Program-made: the position numbers and the translations under genes
From: Natronocella acetinitrilica
GTDB lineage: Bacteria > Pseudomonadota > Gammaproteobacteria > Nitrococcales > Aquisalimonadaceae
DNA: 64,000 nucleotides
Assembly: GCF_024170285.1 (NCBI RefSeq)
Contig: NZ_JALJXV010000007.1
Span: 124,001 to 188,000, forward strand
Direction of reading: 5' to 3'
The notes under the pieces: generated by a model
Told to the model about the DNA's origin: nothing
Databases searched by the model: none
The model's input: only the letters and a program-made list of their open reading frames with translations
Part shown: in pieces, positions 34,755 to 51,191 of the stretch
Numbering within the stretch: the stretch's first letter is position 1
Layout: each line of letters begins with the position of its first letter

Positions 34755-35998
34755 CCATCGAATTCATGATCGTGGCAGGGCTGCTCGTCGCGTTATCCAC
34801 GCTGCTTCTGCTCTGGCCGATGATTCGACAATCGGCCGCAAGTAACCGGGACAGGCGGGATCTGAACATTTCACTGCATCGCGATCGACTCAAGGAGCTT
34901 GAGCGGGAGTACCAGACCGGGGTAATCGATCACAGCCAGTACGCCAGCGCCAAGGAGGAGCTTGAGGATTCGCTGCTCTCGGATGTGGACGCGGAAGATC
35001 GCGCCGAGACCCGTGACGATGGTCGCGGCCGTGGCCGGCTGGTCCTGATTGCTGCGGCTTTGGTTGTACCGGGCATTGCACTCACCCTGCAGTCCCAGAT
35101 GCAACAGACCCCACCCTCCGCGCAGCAAATGGCTGGTACGTCCAGCGCGATCCAGTCTGACGATCCAACCAGCGCCGAGATCAACCGCCTTGTGACGGAT
35201 TTGTCCCAACGGCTGGAAGAGAACCCGGACAACCCGGACGGGTGGATCATGCTCGCCCAGACCTACCAGTACCTGGGCATGCCCACACGCGCGATCGACG
35301 CCTATGAAAACGCCTACCGCTACCGGGAGGACGACGCAGATCTGATCATGGAATACGCCGACGCCCTGATCGCCCAGGCGAATGGCGAAGTCACCCGTCG
35401 TGCGGCTGCGCTTGCCGATGCTGCTCTGGAACTTGAGCCGGGACATCTGGGAGCGTTGTGGTTCGCCGGCGTCGGGCATTACCAGGCAGAGGAGTTCGAG
35501 CGGGCCGCGGCCCGCTGGCGCCAGTTGCTGGAACACCTACCGGACAATAGCGAAGCCGCCGCACAGGTGGCCCGGGCAATCGACAGCGCAGCGTCATTTG
35601 CCGGCGTGGACGTTCACGACCCCGCTGAGCACGCCGCGGCCACGGACAACCTTACCGTCATCGACGTGGACTTGCGCCTCGACGAGGCGCTGGCCAGTGA
35701 ACTGACTGGTGAGGAGATGGTTCTGATTTACGCCCGGGCGACCGAAGGTCCGGGAATGCCCCTTGCCGTCGTACGCAAGAGTGTGTCCGAGTTGCCCATG
35801 GGCGTCCGTCTTGATGCAAGCAGCAGCATGCTTGCCGGGCTTTCCATCGACAGCGTGGCCAACGTGGAGGTGGTTGCCCGCGTGTCCCGCAGCGGCGATG
35901 CGTCCCCCCGGAGCGGAGATCTGGAAGGTGCCAGCGGACCGCTGGCCACCGGCGGAGCACTTGCCATCAGCCTGGCGATCGATCGCCAGATCCCCTAA
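34751..35998 (+). CDS. ccmI: Cytochrome c maturation apocytochrome chaperone CcmI
   Basis: The 415-residue protein has two N-terminal membrane spans (about residues 5-25 and 95-115) around a basic cytoplasmic loop. A periplasmic TPR region follows (NPDNPDGWIMLAQTYQYLG near residue 160), then an extra C-terminal domain. CcmI holds apocytochrome c for the CcmFH lyase. It ends the plus-strand ccm operon and converges with the YciI-like gene. Confidence 0.92.
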   Translation: MTIEFMIVAGLLVALSTLLLLWPMIRQSAASNRDRRDLNISLHRDRLKELEREYQTGVIDHSQYASAKEELEDSLLSDVDAEDRAETRDDGRGRGRLVLIAAALVVPGIALTLQSQMQQTPPSAQQMAGTSSAIQSDDPTSAEINRLVTDLSQRLEENPDNPDGWIMLAQTYQYLGMPTRAIDAYENAYRYREDDADLIMEYADALIAQANGEVTRRAAALADAALELEPGHLGALWFAGVGHYQAEEFERAAARWRQLLEHLPDNSEAAAQVARAIDSAASFAGVDVHDPAEHAAATDNLTVIDVDLRLDEALASELTGEEMVLIYARATEGPGMPLAVVRKSVSELPMGVRLDASSSMLAGLSIDSVANVEVVARVSRSGDASPRSGDLEGASGPLATGGALAISLAIDRQIP

Positions 35999-36059
35999 GG
36001 AAGCGCTGAAGTATTCGCAGGCTGGCGTTGCTGTCGGATTTCCCTGTCCCGGTAGGCTC

Positions 36060-36332
36060 CTAGCGTAGCGGGAATGGGGAGAGATCCCAGCCGGTGATGG
36101 TGTAGCTCCGGGCCCCGTGAATGATGTAGGGATCGTGCTCGACAATCGCCCTGGTCTCCTCCTCCGAGCCGGTACGAAACAGCAGATAGCCCCCGGGCCT
36201 GTCGGTGAGCACGCCAGCGCAAACAAGCGTACCCGCGTTATACAACTCCGTCAGGAACTCAAGATGAAGTGGCTTGATATCTTTTCTGGGGTCATCCCCC
36301 TTGAGGGAGTACGCGACCAGGTAGTGAATCAT
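36060..36332 (-). CDS. YciI-like protein (ferredoxin-like fold)
   Basis: The 90-residue protein matches the YciI family: MIHYLVAYSLKGD at the start, H-containing HLEFLTELYNAGTLVCAGVL and a DPYIIHGARSYTITGW end. Function in this family is poorly known. The ATG at 36332 follows GAGAGG. It lies 75 bases after the hydrolase gene on the same strand and could be the last gene of the bchF-puh operon. Confidence 0.85.
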   Translation of the reverse strand: MIHYLVAYSLKGDDPRKDIKPLHLEFLTELYNAGTLVCAGVLTDRPGGYLLFRTGSEEETRAIVEHDPYIIHGARSYTITGWDLSPFPLR

Positions 36333-36407
36333 CGGTGGATCCTCTCAGGTACTGGTAGCAAGGATACTCAGGCATAGCCACCGCGTGAATCAATCGCAAC
36401 AGGCTCC

Positions 36408-37931
36408 CTAGCCACCGTCAATGAGCGGAAAGGTCACCGCCAGCGCCCAGGCAAATGCCAGGGCGTTGACCAGACCGGCAGCCATGGGCCGGCCGGTGCG
36501 CCTGTTGATCCAGCGGCTGAAAAGCCCGAACACCACGAAGAACGAGAGCATCACCGGTACGATGATGATCAGGAAAAACAACGACTCCAGGTCCAGTACC
36601 ACCGCAACACCCAACGACAGCAGGAACATCACCTTCGTTGCCGGATAACCGCCCCTTGCCGCCCCTTCCCCACGCGTCGCCCACTCATCGGTCAGGAAAT
36701 ACAACACGGTGCCGGCCAACATGGCCAGCAGGATCGGCACACGGCAGGCGATTGGCGAAAATGCCGTGATGTAGTGATCGATAATCCAGAACAGGACAGC
36801 GAGACAGAGCAGCCCCGCCATCAAGGCTGTGGGTATGGATCGACCGGCAGCGACGAGCATACGGCGGCTGAGATCCCTTGGTTCTTGCGACCACAAGGCC
36901 AGACAAAGCCAGGTCATCACGCCGTACACCAGAAAATGCAGCGCCAGATAGTCGGCAACCAACACCGGCAGAAAGCCCGTGGGAAGCGGCCAGAGGATCA
37001 GCGGAGTGGCGATGGCCGGAATCACGGCGATGGGCAGTAACTTCCGCCAGGCGAGGCCTGCGCCATCCTGAATCGACGTCTGCCGCGGCAGAAGCGCCGA
37101 TAGCGCCCAGCACAACACGATGAATGCCCCGATGAGTGCCAGCACCCACGGCCCTCGCGCCGGCACGGGTCCGGCATCTCGCTGGCCGAATACCCCGTCC
37201 AGCCAGTCGACAGACTCCTGGAGGCTGGTTCGGCTATAGAGCACGCCCACGTGCTCAACCCCCGGAGCCACGGCAGCCCGTCGGGCCGTGCCATCTTCCT
37301 GTTCGCCATAGGTAACGCCCTCCGCCGCCTCACTGCCTGCGGATAATCGCAACACGCGTATCGCCTCTTCACGCAAGCGCGGCTCCAGAGCGCCTGTCAC
37401 GACGAGCAGGTTACGGGGCGAATCGGCGGTGATGGTCGGCGCAAACATGGACACCGCGACGGTTGCCTGCACATCGGGGGCAACCTGGGCATGGCGAATG
37501 ATGATATCAGCGGCCATGGAATGCCCCAGCAAGGCGACGCGGCCATCGCCTGCGGCGAGTGTTTCCGCATAATCGGTAACCTGCGCGATCTGCGCCACCA
37601 GGTTGAGAGTGGCGCCATCCTCCCGCAGCAGATCTCCAGACAGGGGCAGTGGATGGCGCCCATGACCGAGAAAATCCAGGCTCAGGGCAACGTAACCGTT
37701 GTGCGCCAATGCAATGGCGAAGGACTCCATCAAGCGGCGGGACCCGGCGAAACCGTGAGCAATGACCACCACCGGGGCGGGATCTGCGTCCCGCCGTTGA
37801 TGGATGGTGATCGGGGTATCCTCCACCCAGCCATGGCTCACAGACAAGCCCCGCCGATCGGACTCAAGTTGCCAGATGCTGAATGCCACCACGGCGGCAG
37901 CCACGATGGCGACGGCAGTCCTCAGGACCAC
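36408..37931 (-). CDS. Alpha/beta hydrolase fused to a multi-span membrane domain
   Basis: Residues 50-250 form an alpha/beta hydrolase: VVVIAHGFAGSRRLMESFA, a nucleophile elbow LLGHSMAADI near residue 140 and a possible late histidine near 225. About seven predicted membrane spans follow (residues 265-505), plus one N-terminal anchor. It starts with GTG at 37931, 4 bases after the puhE stop, so it is probably the end of the bchF-to-puhE operon. I know no characterised protein with this architecture in photosynthesis. A lipid- or pigment-ester hydrolase role is a guess. Confidence 0.75.
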   Translation of the reverse strand: MVLRTAVAIVAAAVVAFSIWQLESDRRGLSVSHGWVEDTPITIHQRRDADPAPVVVIAHGFAGSRRLMESFAIALAHNGYVALSLDFLGHGRHPLPLSGDLLREDGATLNLVAQIAQVTDYAETLAAGDGRVALLGHSMAADIIIRHAQVAPDVQATVAVSMFAPTITADSPRNLLVVTGALEPRLREEAIRVLRLSAGSEAAEGVTYGEQEDGTARRAAVAPGVEHVGVLYSRTSLQESVDWLDGVFGQRDAGPVPARGPWVLALIGAFIVLCWALSALLPRQTSIQDGAGLAWRKLLPIAVIPAIATPLILWPLPTGFLPVLVADYLALHFLVYGVMTWLCLALWSQEPRDLSRRMLVAAGRSIPTALMAGLLCLAVLFWIIDHYITAFSPIACRVPILLAMLAGTVLYFLTDEWATRGEGAARGGYPATKVMFLLSLGVAVVLDLESLFFLIIIVPVMLSFFVVFGLFSRWINRRTGRPMAAGLVNALAFAWALAVTFPLIDGG

Positions 37932-37935
37932 TGCG

Positions 37936-38799
37936 CTAAAGGACTCGGGAAGACAGGGCCTGACGCACCGTCTGTATGCCCACCATCAGCGGCGCTCGCG
38001 TCTCCGGCTGCGCAGCCATCTCTTGTCTGTGACCTGGAACTGATCGGGACTTGAGACTCCAATCCCAGAGCCGGGCGAAGGGCAATGGCAGCACCAGGAA
38101 CCAGTGCTCAAGGATCGCCAGCGCCATGATGGTAGCGACGAATGTGAACCCGGCCACGGCGAAGGGGTCACCAGCCACGCTCATCGCTTGCTGCACCAGC
38201 AGCACCAGCACCACGGTCGATACGGTAACGGAAATCGGAAACAGTGCGTTCATGGGGCGCTTGCGCAGAAAGCTGCGCAGATGGTCCATGTGCGGGGGGA
38301 TGAATTCCGCATTGAGATTACGCACTCCCAGGAACACGTTCAGCCGCGCGCTCTCGTGCATCCAGGCCAGCACCAGGAAAGTCCACAATCCGACCTTGTT
38401 GGGTGCATTCCAGGACAGCACCAGAACCACGGCACCCAGAAGTACGATCGCCAGTTCGTGGTACAGACTGACCTGGAGAGCATGGCCGAAATGACGGATA
38501 CCCTTGCATCCGGGTTTGCAACGATGCCGCCTCGGGCCGGTGACATAGCCCATGTAGAAGCTCATCTCCAGCCAACCCCAGATCACCAGGCTGCAGGCGA
38601 AGGCGAGGTACGCACCGGTCACAGACGCATCGCCTGCCGCATGGGCCAGGCCGAACAGTGCCGCGATCAGCAGAACCGTCCCACCTAGCATGCTCCAGCG
38701 GAAGGTACGCGTCGGCAAGCCATCCAGATAGATTATGAGGCCAGTGCTGAACCACCAGAGCAGCAGCGCGAACAGCATGGGCCAGAGTACGGTTGTCAT
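37936..38799 (-). CDS. puhE: Photosynthetic complex assembly protein PuhE
   Basis: This 287-residue membrane protein has about seven spans and the family features GWLEMSFYMGYVTGPRR and WMHESARLNVFLGVRNLN. PuhE affects bacteriochlorophyll production and RC-LH1 assembly in Rhodobacter; its mechanism is unknown. It overlaps puhC by 4 bases and precedes the membrane hydrolase. Confidence 0.92.
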   Translation of the reverse strand: MTTVLWPMLFALLLWWFSTGLIIYLDGLPTRTFRWSMLGGTVLLIAALFGLAHAAGDASVTGAYLAFACSLVIWGWLEMSFYMGYVTGPRRHRCKPGCKGIRHFGHALQVSLYHELAIVLLGAVVLVLSWNAPNKVGLWTFLVLAWMHESARLNVFLGVRNLNAEFIPPHMDHLRSFLRKRPMNALFPISVTVSTVVLVLLVQQAMSVAGDPFAVAGFTFVATIMALAILEHWFLVLPLPFARLWDWSLKSRSVPGHRQEMAAQPETRAPLMVGIQTVRQALSSRVL

Positions 38800-39254
38800 T
38801 GAACACCGATTTCGGCGGTGAGCAACTCCGCAAAGGCCGATGCATTGGTATGCCCGAACGCCGTCAGGTCAATGATTCTTCCCGTAACAGGATCTTCAAG
38901 AAACAGGCGACCGTCGGCCCTGCCACTCAACACGAAAGGCTCACCTGGACCACTCCCCTGACGCAACCGTTGCTGTGCCAGGCCGCGCACCGTCGCCCGG
39001 ATGAATCCCTGCTCACCGGGGCCGATGGATTGCAGATGGCTGTCACTGGTTGCGTCGATGATCGCGATATAGCCGCCACCGAGATCCTCGAAATGCAGCT
39101 GCCGATCCACCAGCGCCGCTGCTGGCTCATCCCCCGCGGTGAGCCCGAGTACCCTTACTGTCGTGACCAGCAATAAGGTGAAGCCGATCAGGACCGCAAT
39201 GGCGATCAGCGGCGCCCGTGGCATGCTCTCTTCAAGACTGTGATGATCGCTCAT
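38796..39254 (-). CDS. puhC: Photosynthetic complex assembly protein PuhC
   Basis: The 152-residue protein has one N-terminal span (about residues 14-36) and a periplasmic domain with LHFEDLGGGYIAIIDA and a C-terminal FGHTNASAFAELL. PuhC supports assembly of the RC-LH1 core and its organisation. It lies 29 bases after puhB in puhABC-E. Confidence 0.9.
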   Translation of the reverse strand: MSDHHSLEESMPRAPLIAIAVLIGFTLLLVTTVRVLGLTAGDEPAAALVDRQLHFEDLGGGYIAIIDATSDSHLQSIGPGEQGFIRATVRGLAQQRLRQGSGPGEPFVLSGRADGRLFLEDPVTGRIIDLTAFGHTNASAFAELLTAEIGVQ

Positions 39255-39283
39255 TCCATGCCCTCCTCGGCAATAACCGGGCG

Positions 39284-39952
39284 TTAGTTCTGCCCGGCTG
39301 CGGAACGATGAATAATCGGTGTAGACGCCTCATCCAGCGAGGGCATCGATTCGTTGCTCCGCGGACCCGACAATCCCTGGGTCGCGGTCAAGGTCTCGGC
39401 GAACAGGCCTGCTACCTCTTCAGCGTCGGGGATGGCCCGAAGAGAAGGTTTCGGACTGCTGAGATGCCAGGGACGCACGTGGGGCCAGAAGAGCATGTAA
39501 CTGATCTTCTGGTCCGGCGCCATGGTCAGGGAGATATCACCGGTGCCATCCCCATTCAGCCGCAGATCCGCCGATTCCAGCATGGTGAAGGGCAGGTTAA
39601 CGGTGATGGGCAAGGCAACACCGAACCGGGCCACGACCCGGCGGTTGGTGATCGTGTAGACCGTGGTACGACTCATCAACCAGGCCAGCACGCACAGTAC
39701 GCCAACGGCGATCGTGCCGATGACGAACTGACTCAAACCCTGGCCAAGCGCCATCACCAGGGACTCACCACCCCAGAGCGCGTCAACGGCGAGAAAACTC
39801 CCCACCACAAGGAAGTAAAGCGCGACCTTGCGTGCGTGGAGAGCCCGCTTGGCGAGGGGCCATGCGGCAGGTTTACCCTGCCACAGGATCCGCTCGCCCT
39901 CAGGTGGCCGTTCCGGCAAGCCCGGAATCGGTTCAATATCAAACTCGCTCAC
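39284..39952 (-). CDS. puhB: Photosynthetic complex assembly protein PuhB
   Basis: PuhB is a 222-residue membrane protein with a PH-like (YdbS-type) fold. It begins with EFDIEPIPGLPERPPEGERI and shows ILWQGKP and TVYTITNRRVVARFGVALPI, both typical. It assists reaction centre assembly in Rhodobacter. The ATG overlaps the puhA stop by 4 bases. Confidence 0.92.
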   Translation of the reverse strand: MSEFDIEPIPGLPERPPEGERILWQGKPAAWPLAKRALHARKVALYFLVVGSFLAVDALWGGESLVMALGQGLSQFVIGTIAVGVLCVLAWLMSRTTVYTITNRRVVARFGVALPITVNLPFTMLESADLRLNGDGTGDISLTMAPDQKISYMLFWPHVRPWHLSSPKPSLRAIPDAEEVAGLFAETLTATQGLSGPRSNESMPSLDEASTPIIHRSAAGQN

Positions 39953-40827
39953 AGCAGTGGCTCCTGTCGTGACGGATGGGCATAGAGGTGACCGCCGCCG
40001 AAGTACGCAGTGATCTTGTCCTCTTCGAGCAGGGTCACCTGATCCGGCTTGCGCAAACGCGGCACATCGGCGAACTGCGATGCCATCAGCGAAACCACCT
40101 TGACCTGCCCCAGGTATGGATTCACCCGGGCAAAGTTGATGGGCAGCAAGATGGTATCGGCCTTTGCGCTGCGCGTGCGGCGACGCTTCGGCTTGGCCTC
40201 CTCGCCTTCTGCGACTTCACCCTCGGCTTCCTCGGGTTCCGGTTCTGCCTCGGGCTTCGACCCTGCGAGTTCCATCTCAAGGAACAGGACGCGGAATTCC
40301 GAGCGGTCAACCCAGATATCCTTGACCGTCCCCGCAACCTCCCCATCCAGTGCCACTACGGGCATGCCGCGGGGATCCGGATCCTGTTCCGCGACCCAGA
40401 AATCCGTGGCGACGCGCATGGGCACGATCTTGGGATCGCCTTCCCAGGTGGGATCGGGGATATCGTGCCGTTCCGCCCATGCGGCTGGTCCGACTCCGTC
40501 CTTCAGAGGATTGCCGGTGGGACGCAGGGGCGACCCTGGCCATGGGACGTCCGGCTCGGCCTTGACGGGGCGTTGCGGCTTTTCATCCCGCGGCGCAGTC
40601 TGGGTTCCCCCATGTGGAAGGAGGAATGTCTTGGGGGACGGCGGCGACGGAAACCCGACAACGCTGACACGCCCACCACTGCGGTCGGTTCGATCCGATT
40701 CCAGTGGATACCCTTCCCGCTTGTCTTCCCGGCGCAGATAAAAAATCAGACCCGCAAAGAATATCCAGAAGACGTACAAAACAACCTGGGCGACGTCCAG
40801 GTAACCTGTGAGAGCTCCGGTTTGCAT
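39949..40827 (-). CDS. puhA: Reaction centre H subunit with a charged insertion
   Basis: PuhA has one N-terminal span (about residues 12-30, VVLYVFWIFFAGLIFYLRRE) and a cytoplasmic PRC-barrel domain that caps the reaction centre and guides protons to QB. LPINFARVNP near residue 228 is a family hallmark. Residues 190-223 hold an unusual insertion: Glu/Pro-rich, then Lys/Arg-rich. This explains the 292-residue length against about 260 in model species. The ATG at 40827 follows GGAGGG. Confidence 0.95.
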   Translation of the reverse strand: MQTGALTGYLDVAQVVLYVFWIFFAGLIFYLRREDKREGYPLESDRTDRSGGRVSVVGFPSPPSPKTFLLPHGGTQTAPRDEKPQRPVKAEPDVPWPGSPLRPTGNPLKDGVGPAAWAERHDIPDPTWEGDPKIVPMRVATDFWVAEQDPDPRGMPVVALDGEVAGTVKDIWVDRSEFRVLFLEMELAGSKPEAEPEPEEAEGEVAEGEEAKPKRRRTRSAKADTILLPINFARVNPYLGQVKVVSLMASQFADVPRLRKPDQVTLLEEDKITAYFGGGHLYAHPSRQEPLL

Positions 40828-40857
40828 GATGACCCTCCGCAATACACTCGCTGGACG

Positions 40858-42300
40858 CTAGCCGGGAAAATCGGCCAGCCCGAAACGCTGTGTTGATGAT
40901 GTTGTCGGTTGTTGAACACGCCACCTCGTATGCACGAGGGGCCCAATTGCCACCAGAGTTGCGAATAGCAGCAAAATCTCGATGTGGTAGACCACGCTGT
41001 ACCCTGTTGCCGGACCGGCAAGCGCTTCGCCAAGCAGCCCGCGCTCAGCCAGCGCCGAAATGATGTCGTTGATAGCGCCACCTGCGGCGATGGCCGCCCC
41101 CGCCGCCGTGGCCTGTACCGCACCCCAGACACCCAGGGCCATGCCGGCGTTGTCCCCACGGCCCAGCGCCATGGCGGCGATCAGGCCACCGACAGCAAAC
41201 AGACCGCCACCGAAGCCGATAAGCAAGGTGCCGAAACGGAACAGCATGGGTGACTGCAGGGGCGCAGCAAAGATCACCGCACTGAACGCAACCACGCCAA
41301 TCATGGCGCCGCAGGCTGCGAGAAAATACGGATTGCCGCCACGGCCAAGCAGCCTGGCGGCCAGGGCAAAGGCGGCCAGCATGCCACCCGCCCAGATTGC
41401 GGTGAGCGTCGTCGTTGCCGAGACCGACAAGCCGAGAACCTCTCCACCGTAGGGCTCGAGCAGGATGTCCTGCATGCTGAACGCGGCGGTACCCAGGCCG
41501 ATGGCCACCAGTAGTCGCGTCACTCGTCCGCCCTCGCCGAAGGTCCGCCAGGCGGTCATGAAACTGGGGCGAGGCGTGTCTCGACGGGTCCGTTCGGGAT
41601 TGCGGCTTTCCTGCTTCCACAGGGCCACCGTATTCAGGATAAGCGTCACAACCGCCGCAGCCTGGATGACCTGGATCAGCCGCTGGGGGCTGAAGTCCTT
41701 GAGCAGCAGGCCCAGAACCAGGGAGCTCAATACCATGCCGGCCAGCAGCATGACGTACAGCAAGGCAACGACGCGCGGTCGCGACTTCTCCGGGGCAAGA
41801 TCCGTGGCAAGGGCAAGGCCGGCGGTCTGGGTGGTGTGCAGCCCGGCACCGACCAGCAGAAATGCCAAAGCCGCCCCCAGGGGGCCCGCCAGCGCCGGCC
41901 CGTCGCCGGGTTCGGACAGCACCATTAATGCGAATGGCATCATGGCAAGGCCACCGAACTGCAGCATGGTGCCAATCCAGATATAGGGAACGCGGCGCCA
42001 GCCCAGAGCGGAACGATGGTGGTCGGAGCGGAATCCGATCAGCGCGCGAATTGGGGCAAACAGGATCGGTAGTGAGACCATGAACGCGACCAGGGCCGCG
42101 GAGACGCCCAGTTCAACAATCATTACCCGGTTCAGGGTTCCCGCCAGCAGGACCAGCGCCATGCCAACGGAGACCTGGAACAGGGAAAGCCGCAACAACC
42201 GCCCCAGGGGCAGATCAATGGTTGCGGCATCGGCAAACGGCAGGAATCGCGGCCCCACACGGAGCCACAGACGCGCCAGATTGCCGTTGAGACTCCTCAT
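40858..42300 (-). CDS. lhaA: LH1 assembly protein LhaA (PucC family)
   Basis: The 480-residue, 12-span MFS-related protein lies between bchM and puhA, the classical lhaA position. Motifs are LAGTLNRVMIVELGVSA, GFRSDHHRSALGWRRVPYIW and FSMQDILLEPYGGEVLGL. LhaA assists LH1 ring formation, possibly by handing over bacteriochlorophyll. It overlaps the bchM stop by 4 bases; 30 bases separate it from puhA. Confidence 0.94.
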   Translation of the reverse strand: MRSLNGNLARLWLRVGPRFLPFADAATIDLPLGRLLRLSLFQVSVGMALVLLAGTLNRVMIVELGVSAALVAFMVSLPILFAPIRALIGFRSDHHRSALGWRRVPYIWIGTMLQFGGLAMMPFALMVLSEPGDGPALAGPLGAALAFLLVGAGLHTTQTAGLALATDLAPEKSRPRVVALLYVMLLAGMVLSSLVLGLLLKDFSPQRLIQVIQAAAVVTLILNTVALWKQESRNPERTRRDTPRPSFMTAWRTFGEGGRVTRLLVAIGLGTAAFSMQDILLEPYGGEVLGLSVSATTTLTAIWAGGMLAAFALAARLLGRGGNPYFLAACGAMIGVVAFSAVIFAAPLQSPMLFRFGTLLIGFGGGLFAVGGLIAAMALGRGDNAGMALGVWGAVQATAAGAAIAAGGAINDIISALAERGLLGEALAGPATGYSVVYHIEILLLFATLVAIGPLVHTRWRVQQPTTSSTQRFGLADFPG

Positions 42301-43015
42301 TTACGTAAGACCTCGAGGGCCTGTGACGTATAGAAGCCGCGACTCACGCGCTCGGTCCGCCCCGTCTGCCAGCCCGACAGTGTGGCGTCCGTGGCGATGA
42401 GGGACTGCAAGCGACGCGCGGCCACCGGTTGAATGGCTGGAGCGCGATCGCCACGGGGGAACAGCCTGCCCACCGCATGCATTGCGGCGAGAGCCGGCGT
42501 GCTGGGCGCGAAGGTGATCAGCATCCCCACGCGAACTCGGGGCGCGAGAGCACGCAGAGCGCCGAGCACGTCATCGGTGCCATAGTGAATCAGCGAATCC
42601 ATGGCCACCACGTAATCGAAGTCACCATGATCCGCGGAGAGCATGTCACCCACCCGGAGTTCGATGCTGCCTGCGAGATCTGCAGGCTGCCGCTCCCGGG
42701 CCAGCTCGACCAGGGTCTCGGAAATATCGACACCCACAACATCGGCGCCACGGCTTGCCGCTTCTGAGGCGAAGGCACCCGTCCCGCAGCCTGCATCAAG
42801 CAGCCGATAACCGCGCAGATCATCCGGCAGCCAGCCGAGCAGCGTACCCCGCATGGTGTCACGCCCCGCCCGGACAGTAGCGCGAATGCCACTGACCGGG
42901 ACATCCGAGGTCAGCCGTTTCCATGCATCCACAGCAGTGCGGTTGAAATAGGTTTCCAGTTGCCCGCGGCGCTGGGCGTAGGAATCACTGATCGGCTGTT
43001 GCATCGGTCGCTCCA

Positions 43016-43016
<1 letters not shown>
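42297..43016 (-). CDS. bchM: Mg-protoporphyrin IX methyltransferase
   Basis: BchM methylates the C13 propionate of Mg-protoporphyrin IX using SAM. The 239-residue protein has SAM motif I LLDAGCGTGAFA near residue 70, then DVVGVDIS and the MDSLIHY block. The ATG at 43016 shares a base with the bchL stop (TGATG), favouring it over the TTG one codon upstream. It is followed by lhaA with a 4-base overlap. Confidence 0.95.
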
Positions 43017-47614
<4,598 letters not shown>

Positions 47615-47640
<26 letters not shown>

Positions 47641-49198
47641 CGTAGAGCGTCTCCACGGTTATACTTGCAAGGCCTGTTTCCGCTGCGAACCGTTCGGTAT
47701 TCCGTCGGGCCTTTCCACGAACGAAAAACGGGATCTTGCGTAGCTCGGTTTCAGCTTCCGGCGTCCAGGAGCAACTGCCCTCCTCTACAACGACGCCTTC
47801 ATCCTCTTCCGCAGTCACACCGGCAGTGACGAGGCCCGGCTTTGGCGGTGCTTCCGAACCCAAATGGGAAGCGGTAGCGCCATCGTGGAACTCGAAGTCT
47901 CCACGAAACATGCCGAGCAGGTGTTCTTCCAGGCCCATCATCAATGGATGCACCCAGGTGTCGAAAATCACATTGGCCCCTTCCAGGCCCATTTGTGGCG
48001 AATACCGGGCAGGGAAATCCTGCACATGGACAGGCGCGGAAATGACCGCGCAGGCAATGCCGAGTCGCTTGGCAATGTGCCGCTCCATTTGCGTGCCAAG
48101 CACCAGCTCGGGCTGCAACTCGGTCACGCGCGCCTCGACTTCCAGGTAATCGTCTGTTATCAGCGCTTCGAGACCGTAGCGGCTGGCGGCCTCCCGAACC
48201 TCGCGAGCCATTTCGCGGCTGTAGGTCCCGAGACCGACAACCTCGAAGGCAAGCTCATCGTTGGCGATCCGGGCCGCGGCGAGGGCGTGGGTGGCATCGC
48301 CGAAGATGAAAACCCGCTTGCCCGTGAGGTAGGTGGAATCCACCGAACGTGAATACCAGGGCAGGCGGGAGTCGAGAGCAGCCAGGGCGTCGGTCACGTC
48401 GAGACCGGCGACCTCGCCCACCTCGATAACGAAGTCCCGTGTCGCACCGACGCCGATTGGCACCGTGCTGACGAACGGTTGGTGGAAGACCCGCTTCAGC
48501 CACGCGCAGGTCGTTCTCGCAATCTCGGGATACAGGCAGATGTTGAAGTCGGCATCCGGCAGGCGGTGAAGGTCAGCCGGCGTCGCACCCTCCGGGGCAA
48601 CCACGTTGACGGCCACACCCAGCAGAGCCAGAAGCCGCTTGATCTCTTCAACATCGTCTCGACAGCGGAAACCCAGCGCCGTAGGGCCAAGGATATTGGC
48701 GGTCGGCTGGGCTCCCTGACTCGGTGCACCCGCTCCCGCGTCCGACTGCTCAACCTGGTCGGCAACCATTGCCCGCACCAGGTGATAGAAGGTCTCGCTG
48801 GCGCCCCAGTTTTCCTTGCGGGAATAGGCGGGCAATTCCAATGGCACCACGGGTACGGGCAGGTTCATGCCCTGGGCCAGGGATCCGGGCTGATCCTGGA
48901 TCAGCTCCGCGGTGCAACTCTCGCCGACAAGCAGCGCTTCAGGCTTGAACCGCTCATAAGCCTTGCGCACCGCCTCTGTAACGAGGTTGGCCGTATCGCT
49001 ACCCAGGTCCCGAGCCTGAAATGTGGTGTAGCTGACCGGCGGCCGGGTCGAGCGTCGCTCGATCATGGTGAACAGTAGATCCGCATAGGTATCGCCCTGG
49101 GGGGCGTGCAGCACGTAGTGGACGTTGCGCATAGCCGTGGCGATGCGCATGGCCCCGACATGGGGCGGTCCTTCGTAAGTCCAGAGCGTCAACTGCAT
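47615..49198 (-). CDS. bchB: Light-independent protochlorophyllide reductase subunit B
   Basis: BchB forms with BchN the catalytic NB component that reduces ring D of protochlorophyllide. The 527-residue protein opens with [20 protein letters not shown]; an early Asp in the QGDTYADL region is the expected non-cysteine cluster ligand, and [14 protein letters not shown] holds a cysteine. It starts right after the bchN stop (adjacent bases). Confidence 0.97.
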
Positions 49199-50997
<1,799 letters not shown>

Positions 50998-51036
50998 ACC
51001 GCTGTGCCTCGCTTTTATTCGTCCCGTATGGCCCTG

Positions 51037-51065
51037 AATCTAGTCTCGCTCCGAACGAGTGTCAA
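51037..51065 (-). promoter_or_regulatory. Promoter of the bchF-puhE operon
   Basis: The minus strand carries a perfect TTGACA (51065-51060), a 17-base spacer and TAGATT (51042-51037). The predicted start near 51030 gives a leader of about 33 bases to bchF with a normal ribosome site. Confidence 0.6.
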
Positions 51066-51093
51066 GCAAAGTTGACGTTTGCATTAATTGACA
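51060..51093. promoter_or_regulatory. Imperfect PpsR/CrtJ sites between bchF and aerR
   Basis: TGTCAAGCAAAGTTGACG (51060-51077) and the overlapping CGT-N12-ACA (51076-51093) each match 5 of 6 conserved positions. The first overlaps the bchF -35. No perfect site is visible in this 194-base region. Confidence 0.4.
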
Positions 51094-51191
51094 TTTGCCA
51101 GGTAATGGGCCAAAACAGGAAGTAGGGATCGTGCACTCAGTGCTTTCCCCCAATACGTCGGACGGGTGACACCGTCATTGGAGACGGGTAA

